Source of the DNA: Ahaetulla prasina
Taxonomy: Eukaryota; Chordata; Lepidosauria; Squamata; Colubridae
NCBI RefSeq assembly: GCF_028640845.1
Contig: NC_080546.1
Span: 84,053,257 to 84,117,256, forward strand
Direction of reading: 5' to 3'
Length of the DNA stretch: 64,000 bases
Shown piece by piece: positions 1-11,068 of the stretch. Position 1 is the first letter of the stretch. Each line of letters opens with the position of its first letter. A program made the position numbers and the translations under genes. The notes under the pieces are model-generated. The model had not been told where the DNA came from, made no database searches, and saw nothing but the letters and a program-made list of their open reading frames with translations.

Positions 1-750
1 GGAGGATTTAATTTCTTTTCATTTATTTTTTGTCTAATCACAACAACTTCTTAAAGACATTAACAATACACACACACACACCCAGAAAAAAATAGTATCT
101 TGGTCAATCTCATTTGCCTTTTAAAATTTAAAACTTTGATGAATTGGTTTTTCTGGATCCATTGAAACACCCTTTTCTAAATCATTCTCTTGGTGTGTCA
201 GTTCTAAATCCAGTTTTGATATATATGTTGTCAGTTAAATTTTGTTCTGTATCTGACATTTCTCCAATAACATATTTTGGACATAGTCTATCTGTACAAG
301 CTGACATTCTTACAGACATTGTTGATACTGTGGATAATATTTTCTAATTCCATCCTTCAAAAGTATTGTTATTGTTATAACATTTTGTATCACTTTATAG
401 GCCTGTAAATCTTTCCTCTACTAAAATCTTTAATTCTCAGTAGTGTCCATCTTTTAAATTCATAAAATTGATTCTCTTTGTTGTCCCTTATAACAGTTAG
501 TTTCAAAATCTTATTATAAATATTTCAGTGCTACCATTTCCCCTGGATGCTTAATCCGTTTATAACTTTATAAAATCAAAATCTTATTTAACTCTTGTTT
601 ATTTCAAATTCCTTAAATTCTTAAATTGATTACTCATTTTTTCTTTCATTCAAGATTAAAGACTCATCCAGCATTTTCAAACTTGTCATTCCAAAAGTTT
701 CTAATAGGCAGTTAACTTAACTTAAAGGTGATTAATGAGTAATTTTCAAA
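1..750. other. AT-rich unannotated stretch with a short (CA)n
   Basis: Apart from a (CA)n run of about 17 bases at 66-82, I recognise nothing here. A 67-codon frame at 144-347 has no domain, no initiation context I would trust and AT-rich codon use; I read it as chance. Confidence 0.6.
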
Positions 751-838
751 AGATAGATAGAAGATAGAAGACAGAATTTTTTATTGGCCAAGTGTGATTG
801 GACACACAAGGAATTTGTCTTGGTGCATATGCTCTCAG
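751..838 (-). mobile_element. Snake1-like LINE 3' tail
   Basis: On the minus strand this ends with the motif tccaatcacacttggccaat followed by AT-rich sequence and a decayed gatag-type repeat at 751-771. The same tail recurs at eight or more other places in the window. Only the last 60-70 bases of the element remain, so it is a heavily 5'-truncated copy. Confidence 0.75.
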
Positions 839-1028
839 TGATTAGAAAGCGAAGTTTTCAAATTTAATGTCCTTTGAAAGTCATGATGTGCTGGCCAAAA
901 TCTTTCCAAATTTATCTGCAGAATGCTGGAAATGTAAACACGATCAATCAGTAAACACTTTGTGGTCTCTTCCCAAAACCCCCAAAGCTTTAACCAAAAC
1001 CTATGTACTGTGGACCTCACCCCATTCC

Positions 1029-1205
1029 TAAGAGGTCTGTAAGGGGCGTGCATAAGAGCACAAGCGTGCCTACCGTTCCTGTCCCAATGTCCCCTTTGAT
1101 TGTATCCAATTCGTATAGTTTTTTATACTTATGCTTATATATTGTATAGTTATTTCATGTTTATGCTTACATATACTGTTATGACAAAATAAATAAAAAT
1201 AAAAA
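1029..1205 (+). mobile_element. 3' end of an unassigned non-LTR retrotransposon
   Basis: Begins near ggggcgtgcataagagcac and ends in an A-rich tail of aataaataaaa type. A second copy lies inverted at 31701-31872, which shows this is a dispersed family. The preceding 190 bases (840-1028) translate on the minus strand but show no domain; they may belong to the same or an older element. Family not recognised. Confidence 0.55.
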
Positions 1206-1300
1206 AGGTACATTTTTCCATATGTGGTGGTCATGTCCAGAAGCCGGCAAGTATTGATTAGAATTTTTTTAAAAAATGGTTGGAAGAAATTACGAGCTTT
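1206..1300 (+). mobile_element. L1 ORF2 C-terminal remnant
   Basis: The plus-strand frame reads FHMWWSCPEAGKY, then a stop, then LEFF. The H-x-WW-x-C pattern is typical of the C-terminal end of L1 ORF2. It abuts the A-rich tail of the preceding LINE, so one was probably inserted beside or into the other. A short, inactive fragment. Confidence 0.55.
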
Positions 1301-2445
1301 TAGAGAGTAGTTGAAACCAACTGGAGGTTTACCTGTGTGCTTAGGGTCACCTGAGTAGCACAAATGGGAGTGTAGCCTTCTTGGAACTGCTGAAAGGATC
1401 TGTGTTGTGGACTGGAGATAGATGATGTTGTATCTCTCCCCCTCTGTTGAGAGAAGGCTGTTCAATTTTGACATAGATGATGACCCCAGATGATGGTCCT
1501 TTCTGTCCAACATGAGTGGCTTTTATCTTTTCAATGCAGGTGGACTGATGAATCTAGTCCTGATGGATCTGTTCTCCTGTATTGTGCCATGTGTTTATGA
1601 AGTGGTTGTTTTGTTTTCCCAAATTACAGATCTGCACATGGCTCACTGCATTGTACTGCATATACCACCTTGCTTAGTTTATGTCTTGGTGTTTTATCCT
1701 TGGGGTGGACAAGCTTCTGCCTTAGTGTATTCTTGGGTTTTAAGTGTCCATGTATGTTGCGTTTTGTGTGAAGATCCTCCTGAGTTTTTCAGATGTTCCT
1801 GCAACGTATGAGATGACAGCATTGCTTTGTTTATTGTTTTCTTCTGCAATCAGGATTATTGATATGTGGTGCATGAAGGACTCCAGAATATAAGAAATAA
1901 AATTAATAGAAATTAAACCAAATGGATGCTTGCTAAATTTTAATTTGGCACATTTTGGAATTGCAAGTTAACAACACTATATTGCGTTCATTAAAAACCC
2001 CTTAGCACAGTTAGAGCTAATGGCAATTTCATGAAACCATGTTGATGGTCTTTGTTTTTCCTGAATAAATCACAGATTGTTTGTTTCATATATAAGCTTT
2101 TATTTGGTTGCATTTTTGTTATGCTGAATTTAGATAGCTCAGGTGTTTCTGCCAACTCAAAATTAATTTGAAAAGATAATCGCCTAAGATATAAATACAT
2201 AAAGAATGAGTGCATAGATGGCGAAACACAAATACTTATTGTTTTCATTCCCCCCTCTTTTCTTACATGATAAAAGAAATCATAACTAGGTTTTCGCTCT
2301 AAAGCTTTTGCATTTGAACAAATGGTAAATATGTGTCTGGGGCTATTAATTTTACATAGGAAATTCTACAAAGAAAATTTAAGATTCAGAAATGCGGATA
2401 GAAGACAGACAGATACAGACTTGGTTTTGATCATTGACCAATTCA
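1301..2445. other. No recognised feature
   Basis: Contains a 99-codon plus frame (1512-1811) rich in hydrophobic residues and a 147-codon minus frame (1070-1513). Neither shows a conserved motif, splice-flanked exon structure or coding-like composition. I leave it as unassigned intergenic or intronic DNA. Confidence 0.5.
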
Positions 2446-2453
2446 TGTACAAT

Positions 2454-2719
2454 CAGAGGGGGATTTCACATAATTTTACCACCCGTTTGCTGTGCACCAA
2501 AAACGTGAGGGTGCATGTGTAGGCGTGCACCTTCTGCGCATTCACCCAGCCTTCTGCGACATGAGCTTTGCTCGGACATGCAGCTTGCACGCATGCGCAT
2601 GGCTTAGAAAACGTGGCTAAATAGGATGGCATAGCGCTGGAGTGGGTGGGCAGGCCCACCCGCAAGTCGCCACTACCGGTTTGCCTGAACCGGTCTGAAC
2701 TGGCTGAATACCACCACTG
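2454..2719 (+). mobile_element. hAT MITE, window family f2
   Basis: The element starts CAG and ends CCACCACTG, and is flanked by a perfect 8-bp duplication, tgtacaat (2446-2453 and 2720-2727). Its interior carries CpG-rich gcgtgcacc/gcatgcgcat segments and a 3' block with ccggtctgaactggctgaat. It has no coding capacity and is non-autonomous. Family f2 recurs at 10278, 11928 and 52063, and partially at 45380 and 46428. Confidence 0.85.
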
Positions 2720-2940
2720 TGTACAATCAATAAAATGAACATTACAAAACAATCCCCTAACAACAAGCAAACGGGCGAACCTGACACATAATGTAGCAAC
2801 ATTTGGCTAGTTTTAGAGAAATAAATTTATCACCATTATTTGACAGTGCCAATAATAGCTGTCAGAGAGACCTGGGAATTTAAATAAAAGGGAGCTAAGC
2901 AGCTGGTAGCAAATGTCCTTGTAGGAGTGGCAATACAGAT

Positions 2941-3188
2941 CAGGGTTGAAATCCAGCAGGTTCTGACCAGTTCTGGAGAACTGGTAGCAGAAATTTTGAG
3001 CAGTTCAGAGAATCGGTAGCGGAAATTTTGAGTAGTTTGGAGAACCAGCAAATACCACCTCTGGCTGGCCCCAGAGTGGGGTGGAAACGGAGATTTTGCA
3101 GTATCCTTCCCCTGCCACATCCACCAAGCCACGCCCACAAGCCACGCCCACAGAACCGGTAGTAAAGAAAAATTGGATTTCACCACTG
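2941..3188 (-). mobile_element. hAT MITE, window family f1
   Basis: Termini are cagggttgaaatcc and ggatttcaccactg. Flanks atacagat and atatagat (2933-2940, 3189-3196) match at 7 of 8 positions, as expected for an old hAT target duplication. Inside are repeated gttctggagaactggtag-like blocks and a ccacgcccac-rich segment. Minus strand is given by comparison with the copy at 18611. Confidence 0.85.
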
Positions 3189-3196
3189 ATATAGAT

Positions 3197-3643
3197 GTTG
3201 GTACAAGGGCTATAGGTGGCAGGCAACAAATATTCATCCAAAAAAGCAGAATTACCTTATAATAGTGTGGTTTTGCCCACTTTTATCACATGGCAGTCGC
3301 AGCTGGGCATGTGAGGAAAAATATAAAAAATTGAATTTGGTGGGAGTAGTATGCTTAAGAAACATGGGTGGTAAAACAAGATATTCTAGGGCCAAGAATG
3401 AAAAATGCAATTTGCCATAAAAAGAATGCAACCTATTTCTATTTCATTTATGTAAAAGGAAAGTACTCTGGAGAGAGAGAAAAAAGGGCAAAAGTAGAAG
3501 AGAGAATTGTACTAAAATATAGTCACTTCTTTTATAGAGAGTAGGTGCTTGTGGATTATAATAAAATTGTCTATCGTCCTCCTGAAAACAGGAGGACAAG
3601 AAGACCTTGGAAATCTCTGTTATTCTGTTACTCAATGTAAGAG
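3197..3643. other. No recognised feature
   Basis: Single-copy-looking AT-rich sequence between a MITE and a GATA array. A minus-strand frame reaching in from the GATA array (3444-3923) is repeat translation. Confidence 0.5.
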
Positions 3644-3868
<225 letters not shown>

Positions 3869-3971
3869 AAAAAAATAAAATATTATGGAAAAACCCAAAA
3901 ATAACATTCACTGTGCAGTTCACTTAGCCTGATGGTAGTGTGTTCCTCTGATGTATATCCATCCACTATAT

Positions 3972-4240
3972 CAGGGGTGAGATGCTACCGGTTTGGTCTG
4001 GTTCAGCCGAACTGGTAGCGACGACGGTGGCTGGTTTCAAAAACCGATAGTGACAGCAGCGTGAGGGTCCGCCCATCTGCCTGGTTGTTGTTACTTCCTG
4101 GTTTTAACCAGGAAGTAACCTGTTTTTTACCCTATGCACATGTGCAGAAGGGTTTGCACATGCACAGAGGGTCCGTGTGCACACGTGACATGCGCGCGCA
4201 CTTCCGAACCAGTAGGGAAGGTAAGTAGATTTCACCCCTG
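3972..4240. mobile_element. hAT MITE with accggtttgg / cgaaccagtag subtermini
   Basis: Starts caggggtgagatgctacc and ends gatttcacccctg. Flanks cactatat and cactatgt match at 7 of 8. The interior has a hairpin around 4094-4119 (acttcctggttttaaccaggaagt) and GC-rich gcacatgcacag/gcgcgcgcac stretches. Related to f1/f2 by its ends, but with its own middle. Confidence 0.8.
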
Positions 4241-4268
4241 CACTATGTCCACCATAATTCCCCTTTCA

Positions 4269-4271
4269 GGA

Positions 4272-4343
<72 letters not shown>

Positions 4344-4769
4344 ACTGAGGGAGGGAGAGAAAGAGAAAGAAAGAGAAAGAAAGAGAGAGAGAGAGAGGAG
4401 AGAAGAAAGAAAGAAGAGAGAGAGAGAAAGAGAGAGAGAAAGAAAGAAAGAGAGAGAGAGAGAGAAGAAGAAGAGAGAAAGAGAAAGAGAAGAGAGAGAG
4501 AGAGAGAGAAGAAAGAAAGAACTGAGGAGAGAGAGAAAGAAAGAAAGAGAGAAAGAAAGAAAGAGAGAAAGAAAGAAAGAAAGAAAGAGAAAGAGAAGAG
4601 AGAAAGAAAGGAAAGGAAGAAAGAGAGAGAGAAAGAGAGAGAAGAAGGAGGGAGAGAGAAGAAGAGAAAGAGAAAGAAAGAAAGAGAGAGAGAGAGAGGA
4701 AAGGAAGAAAGGAAGAAAGAAAGAAAGAGAGAGAGAGAAGAAGTGAGGGAGAGAGAGAAAGAAAGAAAG

Positions 4770-4828
<59 letters not shown>

Positions 4829-4841
4829 GAAAGAAAGAAAG
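4269..4841. repeat. 573-bp polypurine (AAAG)n/(GA)n tract
   Basis: Almost every plus-strand base is A or G: perfect (GAAA)n at each end (about 4269-4345 and 4755-4830), with interrupted GA, GAA and GGAA units between. Frames of 258 codons (plus) and 235 codons (minus) here are repeat translation, not genes. Confidence 0.97.
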
Positions 4842-5346
4842 CGATTGGAATTATTAAGAAGAGCTAAAGGCTGGCTTGGTTTGCCAGGAGGACGTTGTTT
4901 TCCCGAATAAACCTGAACGATTAAATGCCACCATAGCACTCAGCCTGCCCCCCGCACAAATTTATCAGCAGCTCCATTTATAGCCCCCTTTGACCCTTGC
5001 ACCTTCTTAAAAGCCTCTCTTAACATTGATTTTAGATGCTTTAATGTACCAGCAACTTATGGATTTCTATCACGGCACGTTAAAAAAAAAAGTAAAAAAA
5101 AAGTAGCAACAGTTAATACATTGGGGTGATAAGTGAGCGGTCCTTCTAATTACACAGAAAGGAAAGGTACTATCCTTAACATATTAATAAGCCTCAATAA
5201 ATAAACAATTGCCCATCAAGAAAACTGAAGGGATTGAGGTCAAGAGGGACATCATTGAAAGAGAAGTAAGGCAGCTTATACAGTAAAACCCTCTTTTTTT
5301 TTCACCCTTTATATCCTGCTTCTAAGATTACATTTACCTTTTGATT
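4842..5346. other. No recognised feature
   Basis: Ordinary AT-rich sequence with two short A-runs near 5082-5101. It ends where a TA-flanked MITE begins. Confidence 0.5.
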
Positions 5347-5348
5347 TA

Positions 5349-5869
5349 CCATATTTTTTGGAGTATAAGACACACTGGAGTATAAGACGCACCTTAGTTT
5401 TTGGGGAGCAAAATAAGAAAAAAGCTGATTGGCAGATGGATCGGCCTCCTGGAATAACCCCAATCAGCTGTTCCCAGAGGTGAATTTTAGCAACAGGTTC
5501 CTTGGTTGTGCGTTCTGTGCCTTGCTGTTTTTTGGGGAGGGTTTGCTTTTTTTTTTCTGCCTCTGAAACTCTGTTTCAGAAAAAAACTTTTTTTCTGCCT
5601 CTGAAAGCCTCCGAAACAGAACTTCAGGAAAAAAGCCTCTGAAACTCTGTTTGGGGGCTTTTTTTTCTGAAGCTCTGTTTGGAGGCTTTTTTTCTGAAGC
5701 TCTATTTGGGGGCTTCTTTTCTGAAGCTCCGTTTCTGACGCTTTTTTTAGTCTCTGAAACCTCCGTTTGAGAAGCTGGGTGGGGCTACATTCGGAGTATA
5801 AAACACATCCAGATTTTCACCCTCTTTTTTGGGGGGGAAAAGGTGCGTCTTATATTCCGAAAGATACGG
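5349..5869. mobile_element. TA-flanked MITE (Tc1/mariner-like by target site)
   Basis: The left end reads ccatattttttggagtataa and the right end ttatattccgaaagatacgg, imperfect inverted repeats between TA dinucleotides at 5347-5348 and 5870-5871. A second gtataagacgcacc block follows the left end. The middle (about 5560-5760) holds degenerate tandem units of ctctgtttgggggcttttt type. No transposase frame. A related copy is at 27486. Superfamily inferred only from the TA site. Confidence 0.7.
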
Positions 5870-5871
5870 TA

Positions 5872-6254
5872 ATTCTTTGACATGATCTCTTACTAGAGTA
5901 TTATTATTGGGTGGGTGGGTGAATGGATGGGTAGATTTTTTCGGGCAACTTCTGAGCTTCTGGTTTCATTGTTTTAGTCTCCCAAGATCTCACAGGGATC
6001 GAAGTGACCCACAAACGCACACTAGTCATTTGGGACTCTAGATGTAGATAGATGACCCAATTGTGGGAAAGAGGGAGTGGAGCTGTAGCCATTTTTATTT
6101 ATTTATTTTTTAAATTTATTGTTGCCAAGATTTATTTAAAGGATGAAGATCGCTGCTCAGTTCCCAAAAACAAAAGTACATCAGATAAACACTAAGCATT
6201 AAAAATATATATATTGATTTAAAACCTGAGCTGTTCCTATTAGCTATCCTTCCA
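5872..6254. other. No recognised feature
   Basis: Contains a short gggt/ggat run near 5909-5930 and T/A-rich sequence near 6092-6118. Part of the 3' half may be decayed L1, since a clear L1 frame begins at about 6255. Confidence 0.4.
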
Positions 6255-6620
6255 GAGAAAATTAGCAAAGAAAATATATATTTGATTATACGTGTAATGA
6301 CTGCAGTGAGGATAGTATTTGCGTAAAGATGGAGAGTAGTGAAAATCCCTTCAGAAGAAGAAGTAATTAAGAAAATATTAGACTGTGCAGAAATGAATAG
6401 ACTCACATTGATCATTAAAGAAAGAGAGGATTCGGAATATTACAAGGCATGGAGACAATTTTACAATTGGTTAGAGAAGAGATATAGATAAATGTATTAA
6501 TAGTAAACAAGAAAACGTAACAAATGAAGTATAGGGAGAAGGTTATAATAAAGCAATGGGAAAAATAAAGAAACGATGAAGATCGGAGGAGAAGATGAAG
6601 ACAAAATAGAAATATCAGTG
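6255..6620 (+). mobile_element. L1 3' end with ORF2 C-terminus
   Basis: From 6255 to a stop at 6489-6491 the plus frame carries the end of an L1 ORF2: a TAVRIVFA segment, one internal stop (gcg taa), then EYYKAWRQFYNWLEKRYR just before the terminal stop. AT-rich 3' UTR follows. 5'-truncated and inactive. Confidence 0.7.
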
Positions 6621-6637
6621 ATTGATTATGTATTGTA

Positions 6638-6639
<2 letters not shown>

Positions 6640-6671
<32 letters not shown>
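6640..6671. repeat. (TG)n microsatellite
   Basis: About 16 uninterrupted TG units. They lie directly against the 3' end of the inverted Penelope-like piece that follows, so they may have grown from its tail. Confidence 0.95.
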
Positions 6672-6672
<1 letters not shown>

Positions 6673-6992
6673 TTGTATAGATATGTAGGTCTTGGCGTAT
6701 TTGGGTCTTTTCCCGTGTAAGTTTGAGAGTATCTTGGCGACGTTTCGACAAGGTCTCACTCATCATCTTCAGGCTGGTGCTTTCGGCTTCGTGCTTGTGT
6801 GAGCAAAGCGTGGTCGGAGTTGCTGTCTCTCTGTAAATACTATAAAAACCAAACCCACATAGGATGCTACGAAACAGCCGACTAATCTGCAAACACCCAC
6901 TCCATCTACCAATCAAGATGCAACCACACAGCCAACCAACCCGCTCACAGCAACATTCCCCACCTCCCCACCAGTATTTATAGCCTGCATAC
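6672..6992 (-). mobile_element. Penelope-like element fragment (3' region)
   Basis: On the minus strand this reads through gcaaccacacagccaacc and then gaaacgtcgccaagatactc and ends near catatctatac. The same segment appears in plus orientation at 33119-33345. I associate this non-coding stretch with reptile Penelope-type retroelements, but no reverse transcriptase or GIY-YIG frame is present, so the assignment is tentative. Confidence 0.45.
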
Positions 6993-7069
6993 ATACATAC
7001 ATGTGAACATGCATCTATCAACGTTTGATGTTAACGCCTTATTCCACTGCACCGAAGAGAGTCGGAAGT

Positions 7070-7215
7070 CAATGCCTTTTTTTTCCTTTTCCCCCCCTTT
7101 TCTTTCCCTCCCTTTTTCCCCCTTTTCCCTTCCCTATTTTCCCTACTATTTACCTTTGTATTTTCTTTACCTGCTACATTATAAACTAATAAAAAAAACT
7201 GTTTAAAAAAAAAAA
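7070..7215. repeat. Pyrimidine-rich stretch
   Basis: T/C-rich run (ttccctcccttttt type) followed by AT-rich sequence ending in an A-run at about 7200-7214. It resembles a LINE 3' UTR, but no coding part is attached. Confidence 0.6.
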
Positions 7216-7350
7216 CACAACCGCAGTGATTTACTTAACTTCTGTGGCAAGAAAGCCGTAAAGTGGGTTAAAGTAAAATTCGCTTAACCAATGTCTCACT
7301 TAGCAACAGAATTTTTTTCAATTTGGGGTCGTAAGTCGAGGACCACCTGT
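7216..7350. mobile_element. Fragment of a cttagcaacag/gtcgtaagtcgagga MITE
   Basis: Ends with ggtcgtaagtcgaggaccac and contains tgtctcacttagcaacag. The same words occur at 21508-21812. These are typical of a dispersed reptile DNA-transposon MITE with a terminal cctcgacttacgacc motif. Left part missing. Confidence 0.5.
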
Positions 7351-7953
7351 GCAGACGTCAGGTATCAAGAGGAAACAAAGCTGACTTCTCTCCTCCCATG
7401 TGGAACGGAATTTTTCTTTACAGATTTCAACCCAGCGGCTGAAATTTGAGAGGAAGTCTTTCTCATCAGGCAGTCAAAGCAGTCCCTGTGAATCATATCC
7501 CTTGTCACATCCTCTTCGACCGCAGCTTGCTATGAACTATGCAGTTCATAGAGGTCGCACATCCGATTCCCTGAATTCCCAAGAGTGCGAATATGCTGAT
7601 GTTGCATTAGTCATGTCCTATTTTCTCCCATCAAACTGCCAGACTGCACGTCTTAGGAGCTTGTCTCATGTGTAGATAGTTGCTTTGCCCTTTTCATAGG
7701 TGCAACACTATTCACGAAAACAGAATTTATCCAGATGGTCACCCTAACCTTCAGAGATGGAATTAAACTCCGGTGTGCATAAATATACCCAACTAGGGGA
7801 GAATTAAGTAGCTGCTGTTGGTTGATCCCAAAAGCTATGTTATAACTTGTTGAAGGATCTGCAGGGAATTTAGAGCTGTAAAAGATTATTATAAAATACC
7901 ATGTTTCCCCCAAAAATCAGACTGGTTCTTATATTAATGTTTACTCCAAAAGA
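7351..7953. other. No recognised feature
   Basis: A 91-codon plus frame (7400-7675) and an 86-codon minus frame overlap here without any domain. Composition is near the window average. Confidence 0.5.
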
Positions 7954-8082
7954 CTCATTATAATGCCTTGGTAAGGCCACACTTGGAATACTGCATCCAG
8001 TTTTGGTCACCACGATGTAAAAAAGATGTGGAGACTCTAGAAAGAGGGCAGAGAAGAGCAACCAAGATGATTAGAGGATTGG
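7954..8082 (+). mobile_element. CR1 LINE ORF2 fragment
   Basis: The plus frame shows [16 protein letters not shown] followed by [20 protein letters not shown], a diagnostic piece of the CR1 reverse transcriptase C-terminal region. Both ends are truncated; the CR1 3' end is absent. Confidence 0.85.
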
Positions 8083-8340
8083 GATACCATAGGGATGTTG
8101 CAACGGTCGTAAGTGTGGAAAACAATAATAGGTCTCATTTTTTTCAGTGCTGTTAAATGTAACTGAATGGTCACTAAATGAACTGTTTTAAATCGAGGAC
8201 TCCCTGCTTGGATCAGAACCTGCAACTCATCCCCCCCTTCTCCAAATTTCCAATCTCTGAAATTCACTTTGATTTGATGACTTCATTAAACGGGGTGCAA
8301 TGGCAAAATTCTAGTCTGTTATTTATTAATTTAAGTGTTG

Positions 8341-8586
8341 GAATAGCAATAGTGGTTAGACTTATATACCGCTTTACAGTGCTTTTACAGCCCTCTCTAA
8401 GCAGTTTACAGAAACAGCATATTGTCCCCCAACAATCTGAGTCCTTGTGTTACCGACCTCGGAAAGATGGAAGGTTGAGTCAACCTTGAGCCTGGCGAGA
8501 TTCGAACTGCCAAATTGCAGGCAGCTGGCAGTCAGCAGAAGTAGCCTGCAGTACTGCACTCTAACCACTGCGCTACCGTGGCTCAG
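8341..8586 (-). mobile_element. tRNA-derived SINE, type A
   Basis: Reading the minus strand: a tRNA-like head with tagcgcagtggttagag (A box) and gcagttcgaatctcgcc (B box), then ggttgactcaaccttccatc, and a tail with gcggtatataagtcta. About 246 bases, near full length. Pol III internal promoter elements are visible. Other type A copies: 19419, 24852, 25150. Confidence 0.85.
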
Positions 8587-9509
8587 AATCGAGAGCCCAT
8601 GGTGGTAAACTTGAAAATATATTCCCAAATTGCGTTACAAATAGGGTTTTACACCACAAAGGGATGAGTCGCCTATGCTTTAAGCTAAGGCCTTTTCTAG
8701 ATGTAATTGTTTCTTCTCCATCCAAGCACTCCAAATAGCTAAATAAAGAGTAAAATGCGAAATTAAAATGACTTGTCATTTTAAATTACCTTCTTTTCTC
8801 CTAAAATCTGAGAGAGTAAACAAATCATGGTTTGATTTTTCTTTTCCAAAAGAGAAATCTCAGTGCGGTGAGCAGCATCTTTCTCCTTACGCACGTCTAA
8901 TCAACTTCTTAAATATGCCGGCGTGATTGTAGAAGCAATTGTGATTCAGAATATGTGAAGTGGGAACTTCACAATCCTGTCACAAGAATATCAACTGATT
9001 ACTGCCGTCACTTGTTCCTGGCGGAAGCTAAAATTGAAACAGTCGCGGTTTTCTTTTGGTCACAGTGTAATTAAAGTAATTCTTATTTCGTAATTTAAAT
9101 AAGCATGCCACCTGAGCCGCTCGTGGTCTTGCAGAATTGGTTCCTCCCTCAAGAAGTTTTGAAGCCACCCAACGCAGCGTGAAGGTAGATGAAATGTTCT
9201 ACTTAAGTCAAGCTGAACTCTGCAGGATTACTGTATATGGGCATATTCATGGAGGGTTTTTTTTTTTTAAAAAAAAGGAATAATATTACCTTGATGTCTG
9301 CAGGAATACACTGACTACTCTTAAGTTCATTGCTTTGGCTATGAGTAATCCCTTTGGAATTACTCTGTGTGATGACTGGCCCAGATGTGTCACAAGAACC
9401 TCTCCGTCAGCGTTCCAGAAAACTCGCTCTTGCAGAAAAGACTCCGAAGCAAACATCTTTCAAAGTTCTTTTACTAGCATAGGTAAACTGGCACAACTAG
9501 ATAAACTCC
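8587..9509. other. No recognised feature
   Basis: AT-rich, with a T-run and A-run at about 9258-9276. No open frame above 70 codons has a recognisable motif until the gypsy remnant begins. Confidence 0.5.
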
Positions 9510-9856
9510 AAATCTGGAGATCCGGGTTTTCCTCAGTAGTACAAAACCCCAGACCGGTGCTAGACTGGCAACCCCCACGGACACGTAAACAGCTTCAAAG
9601 TTTCCTGGGATTTGTGAATTTTTACAGGCAATTCATCCCTTCTTTTGCGGAGGTTGCTCTCCTCTTAACGGAACTGCTAAAAACTGGTCCGTCTCGTGGC
9701 AAGCTGAAACCCAGCCAACCCCTAGCTTGGACAATGAACTGTCAGAAATCCTTTGAACAACTAAAGTGCCTATTTGCAATGGAACCGATCCTCCAGCATC
9801 CAGACCCAAATAAACCATTTGTAGTCCAGGCAGATGCAAGTGATGTGGCGGTGGCG
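9510..9856 (+). pseudogene. Ty3/gypsy-type pol remnant (RT C-terminus / RNase H start)
   Basis: Within an open frame at 9335-9955, residues encoded from about 9560 show RTRKQLQSFLGFVNFYRQFI, then a leucine-rich linker and a PNKPFVVQADASDVAV segment. The LGF-x-NFYR-x-FIP block and the DASD motif mark the RT thumb/RNase H junction of Ty3/gypsy elements. The frame diverges from family expectation after about 9856. No gag, protease, integrase or flanking LTR is seen; it is an isolated decayed fragment. Confidence 0.8.
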
Positions 9857-9955
9857 GCTGAGAGAAAAGGCAGGAGTGGAGAAGGTCAGCCAGATTACTC
9901 GCGAGGAGGCAGCTCCGTCCTTCTTGATGGGCTGCACCAGAAGCTGGCTATTTAG

Positions 9956-10277
9956 CACAGCAGACAGATGGAGGCAGTGCTGGGAACGACATGTTCTTTT
10001 CCTGGCTCCGTGTGTCCTGGTTGTTGTGATTCCCGCCTTGCTTTGGTTTAACATTGTGCCATTGCGAACCCCCTTGTGGATTTAATTTCCCTGGTGGGTT
10101 TGTCTTCTTTGGGAAACTTTCAAGTGCCTTGTGGACTCATTGGCCATTGCTCTGTGGACTAGCATCGGTCTGCTTTTGGCTGGATTTAACTGGGACAGTT
10201 CCAGTTTTTTTTTTTTTTTTTTGGTGAATGGAATTGCTGGGGGAACATTAATAAACCCACAAAACCAACGTTACAAG
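9956..10277. other. Unassigned, with a T17-18 run
   Basis: GC-moderate sequence with ttgtggatttaatttccctg-type words and a T-run at about 10206-10222. It could be a further decayed part of the gypsy element, but nothing in it proves that. Confidence 0.4.
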
Positions 10278-10516
10278 TCAGCAGTGGGTTTCACAAATTC
10301 TTACCACTGGTTCGCAATGCCCATTTGGGCTTGCTTCAAGGGTGCGCCTTCTGCACCTGGCCTTCTATGCCTGCGCTTTGCTCCCATGTGGGCCTTCCGC
10401 GCATGCGCCCGGCCTCAAAAATGTGGCTAAATAGGACAGCCTTATGCCTGGGCCCACCCACAGTCGCTGCTACCAGTTCTCCCGAACCGGTACGAACCGG
10501 CTGAATACCACCTCTG
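10278..10516 (+). mobile_element. hAT MITE, window family f2
   Basis: Starts cagcagtgggtttcac and ends gaataccacctctg. Flanks ttacaagt and ttgtaagt match at 6 of 8. The gcgcatgcgc block, the aaatgtggctaaatagga word and the accggtacgaaccggctgaa end identify it as f2. Confidence 0.8.
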
Positions 10517-11068
10517 TTGTAAGTGTGTCTGTGAGTGGGACAGCACACTCTGGCCTGTAAATCTGTGCTCGTTTCCAGCACCCAATGCTTATTCACTTTT
10601 CAGACAGAGAAATTTATTTTCACTACTTTATTCTATTGAGATATAAATGTGACTTCTGCAGGAGACCAAACTGTACGGTATCAGTATCAGCAGATCAAGG
10701 TTTTGCGGATCAGGAAACAGCCCCTTTAAGAAGACGAGCACTGAGCTTTAGTGAGAGTAACAGAATCTTCCAAGTCTGTATTTTTCCTCCCTTACACCCC
10801 TGCTGACTCAAGGAGGAGTCAGGATTGAAAGAATGTTTGATTACCACTTTCCTGAATATTTCCCTTGAGGGTATTTCCATGACTCTCTACAATTAGGGAG
10901 TGGCAGTTCCTGCTATGAAAATGCAATGACTCTTTTCCAAGTGGCTCCTAATACTGGACCAAACAATTGATTGCTACTTACTCCCTAGGTTTATTTAAAA
11001 AAGAAAAGAAAGAAATTGATATAGCCGTCTGTTATTTCAGATTTATCGCTCAGAACCTCATCTGGAGA
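10517..11068. other. No recognised feature
   Basis: A 73-codon frame at 10585-10806 lacks motifs. The stretch ends at the start of the AGACT array. Confidence 0.5.

Noticed and set aside
1512..1811. 99-codon frame with hydrophobic segments, possible small membrane protein
   Set aside because: No homology recognised, no conserved start context, surrounded by decayed repeats; length is within chance for AT-moderate DNA.
4134..4939. Frames of 258 codons (plus) and 235 codons (minus), lysine/arginine/glutamate- or serine/phenylalanine-rich
   Set aside because: They translate a polypurine tract with no stops; no domain and no sequence outside the repeat.
9335..9955. Intact host-domesticated gypsy gene
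   Set aside because: Only an RT/RNase H fragment is recognisable, the frame departs from family expectation after about 9856, and no flanking gene structure or LTR is present.
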